A stretch of 64,000 nucleotides of DNA, taken from Mesorhizobium sp. B2-1-8 (GTDB lineage: Bacteria > Pseudomonadota > Alphaproteobacteria > Rhizobiales > Rhizobiaceae). The stretch lies in the NCBI RefSeq assembly GCF_006442545.2, contig NZ_CP083952.1, forward strand, positions 3,945,501 through 4,009,500, written 5' to 3'. Shown here one piece after another: positions 57,468-64,000 of this stretch; position 1 is the stretch's first letter; every line of letters begins with the position of its first letter. Below the pieces are notes generated by a model. That model was not told the DNA's origin. It ran no database searches and saw nothing but the letters and a program-made list of their open reading frames with translations. Position numbers and translations under genes: made by a program.

Positions 57468-57749
57468 ATGAACATAAAGATGCTCACCATGGGCGCGCTG
57501 ACGGTTGTGATGATGACTGGTTCAGCACTCGCCGCTAGCAACACATCCGCTCTCGACGATCCTGCCAAGATGTCCCCGTTCTTCACCGATGCAGGCATGA
57601 AAACGTTGAGGTCGGAGAAGGATTTCAAGACCGCTTGGATGTCCATGAAGCCCGATGAAAAGAAGGCCGTGTTGAAAGACTGTGGCGATACCACACTTAA
57701 CAAATCGCACGCCGATTTCTGCGCAATGGCGAAGAAGATGGGTGGCTAA
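57468..57749 (+). CDS. Small exported protein of unknown function (93 aa)
   Basis: ATG 57468 follows CGGAGGATCAA. It has a signal peptide (MLTMGALTVVMMTGSALAA), then a small charged helical domain (PFFTDAGMKTLRSEKDFKTA, KKAVLKDCGDTTLNKSHADF) with two cysteines (DCGD, DFCAM) that could form a disulfide. The function is unknown. Confidence 0.75.
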   Translation: MNIKMLTMGALTVVMMTGSALAASNTSALDDPAKMSPFFTDAGMKTLRSEKDFKTAWMSMKPDEKKAVLKDCGDTTLNKSHADFCAMAKKMGG

Positions 57750-58099
57750 GGCCAGCCTGCGCAAACACGGACAAATGAAGGCTAGCTGTTTGTCCCCCTT
57801 CACGTGGTACATTGAACGGCCCTATCAGGAATCGAAACGTCAGTGTCTCTCTATCGGATAACCCCGATCGGCAATGTCCCGCCGATCGGCCCGTCAAAGA
57901 TGGGGATCAGCTACAACCAGCTGAAGACAGCCAGCCCGCTGTCTTCAGCTTCTTCAATGTCAGCCCGAGATGGACCGTCAGTCGGTTAAAATTAGTGGCA
58001 ATAGGCATAGGATCCACAATTCACATCGGCGCTGGACTGATAACATTTGCAGTCGCAATGGCTCAGATATTGAGCGCCTTCCGGGCAACAGGCATTCGC
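57750..58099. other. Gene-free stretch before the aminotransferase remnant
   Basis: About 350 bases. Frames here are short and unlike known proteins; a few codons may be further decay of the aminotransferase gene. Nothing else seen. Confidence 0.4.
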
Positions 58100-58620
58100 A
58101 GATCCGTCGCCAAGGGCGTCGGCACGGCATCCCACTCCGGGCGGTGATCGCCAAGCGCGCCGTCGCGAAGTCCGTGGCCGACAAGTTCCTGTTTCATACC
58201 TACGGCGCCAATCCGGTCGCCTGTGCCGCTGGACGCGCCGTGCTCAAGGTGATGCGCGAGGAGCGGCTACAGGAGAACGCCGCCACGGTCGGCGGCGCGC
58301 TGAAGGAAAGGCTGCAGCTCCTCAGGAAGGAATTCCCGTTGATCGGTGACATAAGGGGACAGGCCTGATGCTAGGCATCGAGCTGGTGAAGGACCGCACA
58401 AGCAAGGAACCGGCGCCTGAGGCAACGCTGCAGGTCTGTGAAGAGACCCGGCGCCACGGCCTTGTCGCCAGCCGCTCGGGCCCCTATCGCTACGTCATCA
58501 GAATGTGCCCGCCGCTCTGCCTGTCGATGGCAGATCTCGACACATGGTCGACGGCTTCGCGCGCAGCTTCCGGACGGCGGCACCCTCATCACCCGATCTC
58601 GGCGTTCGATGGTTCGCTCA
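58100..58620 (+). pseudogene. Class III aminotransferase remnant with frameshifts
   Basis: Parts of an alanine-glyoxylate or omega-amino-acid aminotransferase C-terminus can be joined across frames: AKGVG at ~58108, then GIPL.AVIAKRAVAKSVADKF, FHTYGANPVACAAGRAVLKV, LIGDIRGQ. A one-base loss then shifts to MLGIELVKDRTSKEPAPEAT and IRMCPPLCLSMADLD at 58368, and a further shift gives MVDGFARSF. The N-terminal ~250 residues and the PLP lysine region are absent. At least two frameshifts make it nonfunctional. Confidence 0.8.
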
Positions 58621-58867
58621 ATCTCAATGGGCCGAGAGCACCGGCGCCAAATGACCATCCGAGTGAATGTCATCGGAGAGCTATCGCTCCTTTTTGGGAA
58701 ACCGTCTCTGAGCAGGTCGCGTGCGCAACGGCAGCTTTTTCAGAAATGCCTTGATAGCGGAGTGTTCGCAGACGGCCCCAATTGAGACATTCCACATCTC
58801 TAAACGCAACGTCGTCCGCTGGCGAGGCTACGGTGCGCGGGGCTTCGCGCCGCCCGCCACTCGCCAA

Positions 58868-59122
58868 CTATCGTTGCGTTGGCTGGCCCTTTTGCTTCTC
58901 ATGCTGTTCTGCATTGAACGCCTGCTCTCCCTTCGCGATCCATAGATCCCGCGCATGCTCACCTTCATGGCTCTGGAGCTTGGCGGCGATCCAGACCATC
59001 GCTCCATAGATGATGGCGCGATCGTCGTTGGTCAGCTCCACGATACGTGCCTTGACGACGAGTCCACCGAGTTCAATCAACTGACGGGTGCGCTTGCGGC
59101 GCTCGACTTGCCAGCTGCGCAT
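58868..59122 (-). CDS. traD: Conjugal transfer protein TraD
   Basis: The 84-aa protein starts at ATG 59122 (MRSWQVERRKRTRQLIELGG). It carries the TraD core LIELGGLVVKARIVELTNDD and IIYGAMVWIAAKL, as in Ti-plasmid and rhizobial traD genes. The start is one base from the traC stop. TraD's exact job is unknown, but it accompanies traC beside oriT. The usual downstream traG coupling-protein gene is missing here. Confidence 0.85.
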   Translation of the reverse strand: MRSWQVERRKRTRQLIELGGLVVKARIVELTNDDRAIIYGAMVWIAAKLQSHEGEHARDLWIAKGEQAFNAEQHEKQKGQPTQR

Positions 59123-59123
59123 G

Positions 59124-59450
59124 TCATGCCGAGCCCGTGCCGCTTGCCGGCGATAGCGGGCTGCCCGGTTGCGCTGGAGCGCTGCGCAGGTTGCGTTGAG
59201 ATACCGGAGCAGTTCGCCGGAGCCTGCTCTCGAAAAACATCGCCCCACGCTTGGCCCATGCCTCACGCTTTGCAGTGTCCTTCGTCTCGGCGAGTGCGAC
59301 CAACGCGCCGGCCAGTTCGTCGGTGCTGAGTTGATCGGCGCCGGTGGCGATCACCAGCTCGCCAAGCTGCTGCACCTTTCGCGTCTTGAGTTCCCGCGCC
59401 TTGTCTTCCAGTGCCTTCAGTTCCGCGTCGAAGTCCCGTGGTTTACGCAT
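59124..59450 (-). CDS. traC: Conjugal transfer protein TraC
   Basis: The 108-aa protein starts at ATG 59450 behind GGAGA. It has a basic coiled-coil start (FDAELKALEDKARELKTRKVQQLGELVIATGADQL) and a conserved TDELAGALVALAE, the TraC pattern. TraC assists relaxosome formation next to oriT. It is divergent from traA with ~170 bases between, and coupled to traD. Confidence 0.85.
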   Translation of the reverse strand: MRKPRDFDAELKALEDKARELKTRKVQQLGELVIATGADQLSTDELAGALVALAETKDTAKREAWAKRGAMFFESRLRRTAPVSQRNLRSAPAQPGSPLSPASGTGSA

Positions 59451-59522
59451 GGCCGTCTCCATCGATTGTCGATGCAGGGATGATAGGGGAGCGTCTGCGA
59501 GAAGGCTTCAGGGTTGCCGAGA

Positions 59523-59577
59523 CAGCCCGGGACGGGCTGGTCCATCCCGAGAATTTTTCGAGGGAGGGCGCGCTTAT
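59523..59577. promoter_or_regulatory. oriT: Putative origin of transfer (oriT) with Q-type nic sequence
   Basis: On the minus strand 59577-59565 reads ATAAGCGCGCCCT. This differs by one base from ATAAGTGCGCCCT, the nic region shared by RSF1010 and Ti-type oriT. Next to it CAGCCCG/CGGGCTG (59523-59539) forms a perfect 7-bp hairpin. It lies between divergent traC and traA, the position of oriT in Ti plasmids. Confidence 0.75.
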
Positions 59578-59622
59578 ACGTCGTGCCGACGTGCGCTTTG
59601 CCGTGCAAATGATCCTGTCGCG

Positions 59623-62600
59623 ATGGCGATCTATCATCTTCACGTCAAGGTCATTGGCCGCAAGGCAGGCTCGAGTGCCGTAGCGTCGGCCGCCTACCGC
59701 TCGGCCTCGCGGCTGCGTGACGAGCGCATCGAACGCACTCATGACTTCTCGGCCAAGCGCGGTGTCGTCCATTCCGAGGTGATGCTGCCGGACAATGCGC
59801 CGGAAGCCTGGAGCGATCGCGAGCGGCTCTGGAACGACGTTGAAGCCTTCGAGGTGCGCAAGGATGCGCAGCTTGCCCGCGAGGTCGAGTTCGCCCTGCC
59901 GCGTGAACTGAGCCAGGCGCAGGGCATCGATTTGGCGCGCGACTTCGTTCAGGCGGAGTTTGTCAGCCAGGGAATGGTCGCCGATCTCAACGTGCATTGG
60001 GACAGGGCAGAGGATGGCAGTCCCAAACCGCATGCCCATGTCATGCTCACCATGCGGTCGGTCGACGAGGACGGTTTCGGGGCGAAGGTGCGGGACTGGA
60101 ACCGCACGGAGTTGGTCGAGCGCTGGCGCGAGCGATGGGCGGAGCTGGCCAATGAGCGTCTGGCCGAACTCGACATCGACGCCCGCATCGATCATCGCAG
60201 TCTGGAAGCGCAGGGCATTGCCTTGGAGCCGCAGACACAGATCGGAGCACCAGCCCAACGCATTGAAGGCAGCGGCCTCGACGCCGCCGACATCGGAGCC
60301 GATCGCGCCGAACTGCATCGGGACATCTCACGCAACAATGGCGCGCGCATCATTGCCGATCCATCCGTGGCGCTGGATGCCATCACGCATCAGCAATCGA
60401 CGTTCACCCGAAAAGACATTGCGAAGTTCGCGCATCGCCACAGCGACGGAATGGAGCAGTTCAACAAGGTTGTGGCAGCCATCAGCAACGCACCCGATCT
60501 GATTGAACTAGGCAAGGACGGACGCGGTGAAGATCGCTTCACCACCAGGCAGATGATCGAGACCGAACAGCGTCTCCATCGCGCAGCGGACCACATGGCT
60601 GGTCAGGGGCGCCATGCGGTGAGTGATGCGCATCGCGAGGCAGCGCTGACGCGGGCTGCGCAACGCGGTCTTGTCCTGTCAGGCGAGCAAACTGATGCGC
60701 TGGATCACATCACAGATGGCTGCGGTCTTGGTGTCGTTGTCGGCTTTGCCGGCACGGGCAAGAGCGCCATGCTGGGTGTTGCGCGCCAGGCATGGGCAGC
60801 GGCGGGCTATGAGGTTCGAGGCGCGGCACTCTCCGGTATCGCGGCCGAGAATCTGGAAGGCGGATCAGGCATCTCGTCACGCACCATCGCCAGTATGGAG
60901 CATAGCTGGGGACAGGGACGCGATCTGCTGACCGCCCGCGATGTCCTGGTGATCGACGAGGCCGGCATGGTCGGCACGCGCCAGTTGGAGCGCGTGCTTT
61001 CCCATGCCGCCAACGTTGGCGCGAAGATTGTCCTCGTAGGCGATCCGCAGCAGCTGCAGGCGATCGAGGCCGGCGCTGCGTTCCGTTCGATTCATGAGCG
61101 GCATGGTGGCGTCGAGATCGGCCAGGTGCGCCGGCAGCGCGAGGACTGGCAGCGAGATGCCACGCGCGATCTGGCAACCGGCAGGATCGGCGCTGCGATC
61201 ATCGCCTACGACGACAGAGGCATGGTGCATCAGGCCGCGACGCGCAACGAGGCGCGCAGCGAACTGGTCGAACGCTGGGATCGCGACAGGCAGGCAGAGC
61301 CAGAAGCAAGCAGAATCATTCTCACTCACACAAACGACGAGGTGCGCGCGCTCAACCAGGCAGCACGCGAGCGCATGCGCGCTGCCGGCGATCTCGGCGA
61401 CGATGTTCAGGTGGATGTCGAACGCGGTGCAAGGACCTTTGCCAGTGGCGACCGCATCATGTTCCTGCGCAACGAGCGCGGGCTTGGCGTCAAGAACGGC
61501 ACCCTTGGTATGATCGAAGAGGTCAGCACACAAAGCATGGCCGTGCACACCGACGATGGCAGGTCGGTGCGCTTCGACCTGAAAGACTATGCTCACTTCG
61601 ACCACGGGTATGCGGCCACCATCCACAAAGCGCAGGGCATGACAGTCGACCGCACCCATGTGCTGGCCACGCCAGGCATGGATGCGCATGGCAGCTACGT
61701 CGCACTGTCGCGGCATCGAGATGTCACGGACCTGCATTACGCGAGCGATGACTTCGCCACGCGGGACCGGCTGGACCGTTCGCTGTCACGCGACCGCGCC
61801 AAGGATATGGCATCCGACTATGAGCAAATCGACCCGGCGCAGAGCTATGCCGAGCGGCGTGGCATCACCTTCCGCCAGCGTGTGGTCGAGATCGTGCGCC
61901 GGATTGTTCCGGAAAAGCTACGCGACAGGATCGACGGGCTGCTCGACGGGTTGCGCTCGCCTGGAGACGCCGAGCCCAGCCAGGACCGTGGCCGACGACC
62001 GGGAAGGGGAGACGGTGGAAGGCAATACGGCGATCCCGGCCCCGTGCCAGGAATAGAAACTTCCACCAGAGGCGCGCAGCGCGATACGGATGCACCGGTG
62101 GACGCGGAAGCGGCGTTGCGCAACGCTCGCACGAAGGCCCTTGTGCGACACGCGCGCGCGATCGACGTGATCCTTCGCAGCGGAACTGCCGACGGGCAGG
62201 GCAGTCCCGACCAGATGCAAGAACTGAAAGATGCCCGCACCGCGTTCGAGAAGGTTCGGCCTCATGGCTGGCGCGATGCCGAAGCAGCCTACGTCAAGAA
62301 TCCCGAGCTGGTCCGTGAAGCGGGAGCCGGCCGCGTCAACCGCGTCGTGCTGGCTCTCCAGCTTGAAACGGAAATCCGCACCGGACTGGACACCGATCCG
62401 GGTCGCCGCGCAGACCGTTTCGTGGAACGCTGGCAAAAGCTCGACCGAACGAGCCAGGTCCAATATCAGGCCGGCGACATGTCGGGCTACAGATCAACGC
62501 GCTCGGCTATGTCGGAAATGGCAAAGAGCCTCGAGCGCGATCCTCAGCTTGAATCCCTGCTTGCCAATCATAAAAAAGCGCTTGGTATCCAAGTCGAATC

Positions 62601-62670
62601 CGGCCGGCGCCTTGGTGTGGAACTCGCATTCAGCCACGGCATCGGCAGAGGCCGTAGCCTTGGACTCTGA
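59623..62670 (+). CDS. traA: TraA relaxase/helicase (MobQ family)
   Basis: The 1015-aa protein starts at ATG 59623 (MAIYHLHVKVIGRKAGSSAVA). The MobA/MobL relaxase domain shows a candidate nucleophile Tyr25 (SAAYRSASRL) and the HUH-type His137/His139 (PHAHVMLTMR). A TraI/RecD-type helicase follows with Walker A GFAGTGKS (374-381) and Walker B VIDEAGMVG (Asp445-Glu446). The C-terminal ~200 residues are the TraA tail. It nicks oriT and leads the strand into the recipient. The protein appears full length. An open frame upstream to 59344 is not the true start. Confidence 0.93.
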   Translation: MAIYHLHVKVIGRKAGSSAVASAAYRSASRLRDERIERTHDFSAKRGVVHSEVMLPDNAPEAWSDRERLWNDVEAFEVRKDAQLAREVEFALPRELSQAQGIDLARDFVQAEFVSQGMVADLNVHWDRAEDGSPKPHAHVMLTMRSVDEDGFGAKVRDWNRTELVERWRERWAELANERLAELDIDARIDHRSLEAQGIALEPQTQIGAPAQRIEGSGLDAADIGADRAELHRDISRNNGARIIADPSVALDAITHQQSTFTRKDIAKFAHRHSDGMEQFNKVVAAISNAPDLIELGKDGRGEDRFTTRQMIETEQRLHRAADHMAGQGRHAVSDAHREAALTRAAQRGLVLSGEQTDALDHITDGCGLGVVVGFAGTGKSAMLGVARQAWAAAGYEVRGAALSGIAAENLEGGSGISSRTIASMEHSWGQGRDLLTARDVLVIDEAGMVGTRQLERVLSHAANVGAKIVLVGDPQQLQAIEAGAAFRSIHERHGGVEIGQVRRQREDWQRDATRDLATGRIGAAIIAYDDRGMVHQAATRNEARSELVERWDRDRQAEPEASRIILTHTNDEVRALNQAARERMRAAGDLGDDVQVDVERGARTFASGDRIMFLRNERGLGVKNGTLGMIEEVSTQSMAVHTDDGRSVRFDLKDYAHFDHGYAATIHKAQGMTVDRTHVLATPGMDAHGSYVALSRHRDVTDLHYASDDFATRDRLDRSLSRDRAKDMASDYEQIDPAQSYAERRGITFRQRVVEIVRRIVPEKLRDRIDGLLDGLRSPGDAEPSQDRGRRPGRGDGGRQYGDPGPVPGIETSTRGAQRDTDAPVDAEAALRNARTKALVRHARAIDVILRSGTADGQGSPDQMQELKDARTAFEKVRPHGWRDAEAAYVKNPELVREAGAGRVNRVVLALQLETEIRTGLDTDPGRRADRFVERWQKLDRTSQVQYQAGDMSGYRSTRSAMSEMAKSLERDPQLESLLANHKKALGIQVESGRRLGVELAFSHGIGRGRSLGL

Positions 62671-62797
62671 GCCCTCCGATTTGCCGCCGTTTCCACGCTC
62701 CAGATCGATGAGATGACAAATCGGATTGCGCGCGGACTTGGTCGTCCTGTCTGGTTTCAGCAGGTGCCAAATGCTCTCAAGGAAAGGCAAAGCAGCC

Positions 62798-63001
62798 ATG
62801 CCTGAACCGGATCGTATCATTCGCCTTCGGACCGTCCTCGCGCGGACCGGCTTGTCCCGCTCAACGATGTACCGGAAAATCGCCGAAGGCACGTTCCCGG
62901 CTCAGATCAAGATCAGCACAAACGGGGCGGGTTGGAGAGAATCCGATATCAATCGGTGGGTCGGCAATCCGGCTGCATGGCGAATTGAGCGTCAGGTCTG
63001 A
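62798..63001 (+). CDS. AlpA-family small DNA-binding regulator (possible excisionase)
   Basis: The 67-aa protein (MPEPDRIIRLRTVLARTGLS, RSTMYRKIAEGTFPAQIKIS, ESDINRWV) shows the AlpA/MerR-type winged HTH. AlpA-like proteins often act as excisionase/recombination directionality factors in integrative elements such as RdfS of Mesorhizobium ICEs. Its end overlaps the convergent XRE gene by 10 bases. Confidence 0.8.
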   Translation: MPEPDRIIRLRTVLARTGLSRSTMYRKIAEGTFPAQIKISTNGAGWRESDINRWVGNPAAWRIERQV

Positions 63002-63222
63002 CTGCGAGACGAACGAACACCAGGGCCACCGCCATTCTCTGGAATAAACTCGATCCCAGCGGCTTCAAATGTGGTCCGGAGGGCGGGAATGGTAGCGTCC
63101 TTGAGTTGTTCTCCCCGTTCAAACCGAGCGACAGTATCTGGTGAGACGCCGGCATTGCGAGCCAAGTCTCTCGTCCCCCAACCGAGGGCAACCCGCGCCA
63201 TCTTGCACTGAACGATGTTCAT
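62992..63222 (-). CDS. XRE-family HTH regulator (short)
   Basis: The 76-aa protein starts at ATG 63222 (MNIVQCKMARVALGWGTRDL) and has a Cro/CI-type helix-turn-helix (LARNAGVSPDTVARFERGEQ). A family-typical TIPALRTTFEAAGIEFIPENG segment follows, often seen in mobile-element regulators. It converges on the AlpA-like gene. It may regulate the integrative element; target unknown. Confidence 0.82.
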   Translation of the reverse strand: MNIVQCKMARVALGWGTRDLARNAGVSPDTVARFERGEQLKDATIPALRTTFEAAGIEFIPENGGGPGVRSSRSQT

Positions 63223-63388
63223 TTCGCAACATCGATACGATTTTCGTTGATCTGCTTCGCTCAAGGCCCCCAGCATGCCGCCCAGGCTTCCTTCGCTTCC
63301 GAGCGTGCCGACGTTCAGCCGGGATTAACGTGCCCTACATTCGACAGACGCTATAGGAGACCGGCAGGTCCTAACAAAGGGCAAGTCA

Positions 63389-63652
63389 ATGAAAGCTGCC
63401 GGTGAAATAGCAACTACCGTCATTGTTCTTATCCTCGGAATTGTCGTAGGACTTCCGACGGGTCTAGTTATAACTGCCACTCTGGCAGACAAATTCGGCA
63501 CCTTTGAGTTAGGCAAGGCGCTGGGAGAACTTGCCGTTGGCGGCATTTTCGGCGCAATTGTAGGTGGCGTAATCGCCTTGTTCATCTTGAGCCGAATGAG
63601 AGGCGGCCCGGATAATCAGGGATCAAGTCAGGATTGGCGAAACGAACGCTAG
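63389..63652 (+). CDS. Small two-helix membrane protein (87 aa)
   Basis: AAAGGGC precedes ATG 63389. Two hydrophobic helices (TTVIVLILGIVVGLPTGLVI; LAVGGIFGAIVGGVIALFIL) flank a short polar loop, with a hydrophilic C-terminal tail. No known family. Confidence 0.6.
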   Translation: MKAAGEIATTVIVLILGIVVGLPTGLVITATLADKFGTFELGKALGELAVGGIFGAIVGGVIALFILSRMRGGPDNQGSSQDWRNER

Positions 63653-63836
63653 AGAACCAATTTGCGTAGCATGCGCGGTAAGATGAGGGGGTACGGGGGG
63701 AAGTCGCGCATGCCAGTGATCCAATCACCCGCTCAGAAATTTCCATCAAATATTCTGACCCGTTTTGGTACGATTTCGCCTCTTGATTTTTTCAGAAAAT
63801 GACCCCACGAATCGCCGCCTGGGGTAGGAGGCGATC

Positions 63837-64000
63837 ATGGGTACTCAGATATCCGGTCTTCGGTCACACTCCGCTCAGGACGTCATCCATGCAGTGTTGA
63901 AGGACGCCCCCGTGGGCAGTGTCGTCTCCGTTAAAGCGACCCTCGAAGCTGTTCGTAGGAAGTGTCCTCAGCTAGCCCAGACTGACTGTGAGCTGATCGA
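63837..64000 (+). CDS. Hypothetical protein, 3' end outside window
   Basis: ATG 63837 follows GTAGGAGGCGATC, a strong ribosome site. The first ~54 residues start MGTQISGLRSHSAQDVIHAV and continue with a regular helical pattern. No family recognised; the frame is open at the window edge. Confidence 0.55.
   Translation, partial: MGTQISGLRSHSAQDVIHAVLKDAPVGSVVSVKATLEAVRRKCPQLAQTDCELI

Noticed and set aside
57812..58147. 111-residue + strand frame before the aminotransferase remnant
   Set aside because: No ribosome site, no family resemblance; it overlaps the shifted remains of the aminotransferase gene.
59344..59622. Extension of traA upstream to 59344
   Set aside because: The extra ~93 residues are unlike TraA, overlap traC on the other strand and would cover the oriT region; the family starts at MAIYHLHVKVIG.

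Overview
The window looks like a chromosomal segment of a Mesorhizobium-type alphaproteobacterium (Rhizobiales, Phyllobacteriaceae). The signs are high GC, the tpiA/secG/pyrG and ppiD-trpD-trpC-moaC-moeA-lexA-comEC neighbourhoods, a GTTC-N7-GTTC SOS box, a DUF982 protein, Ti-plasmid-like traA/traC/traD genes, and several families of rhizobial intergenic palindromes. The genus assignment is inference from recalled family and synteny patterns, not from a search.

Region 1 (1-24.7 kb) is mostly core. It begins with the end of comEC and lexA. Next comes a tryptophan-catabolic island: an FCD-type GntR regulator with twin operator-like palindromes, a three-gene ABC importer of the TrpXYZ type, kynureninase, tryptophan 2,3-dioxygenase, a probable 2-aminobenzoate-CoA ligase and a kynurenine formamidase-like hydrolase. 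The island sits between lexA and moeA, in the middle of a housekeeping block that also carries trpD and trpC. It encodes a plausible route tryptophan -> N-formylkynurenine -> kynurenine -> anthranilate -> anthraniloyl-CoA. After it come moeA, moaC, trpC, trpD, ppiD, tpiA, secG, an L,D-transpeptidase, pyrG, a DUF1697 protein, an NCS1 transporter and a LysR regulator.

Region 2 (24.7-33.1 kb) is a peptide-scavenging operon. A M17 aminopeptidase and a proline iminopeptidase are followed by a complete Dpp/Opp ABC transporter, with the LysR gene divergent and a 7-bp inverted repeat between them.

Region 3 (33.1-44.6 kb) is accessory and partly decayed. It holds an Omp25-like porin, small hypotheticals, gene remnants, a secreted beta-propeller protein next to a permease remnant, and an envelope glycosylation cluster (PAP2 phosphatase, GT2-GtrA fusion, GT39, and an overlooked 49-aa membrane protein).

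Region 4 (44.6-49.6 kb) is the most novel-looking locus. It is a co-directional three-gene cassette encoding an ATP-grasp ligase fused to a C39/papain-like cysteine peptidase domain, a fold-type I PLP enzyme, and a group II PLP decarboxylase. A tiny ORF overlaps the start of the first gene. I propose an amide-bond-forming biosynthetic cluster of unknown product. An IS256-type transposase fragment lies next to it, followed by a sugar-type ABC importer (50.2-53.9 kb).

Region 5 (53.9-64 kb) looks like an integrative or mobilizable element, or its remains. A tyrosine integrase is flanked on both sides by a repeated TGTGC(A/G)CT-type motif. Further on are small hypotheticals, a decayed class III aminotransferase, and an isolated traD-traC / oriT / traA module with a recognisable Q-type nic sequence but no traG, traF or mating-pair genes in view. 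AlpA-like and XRE-like regulators and a gene cut by the window edge follow. No tRNA, rRNA or CRISPR array was seen.
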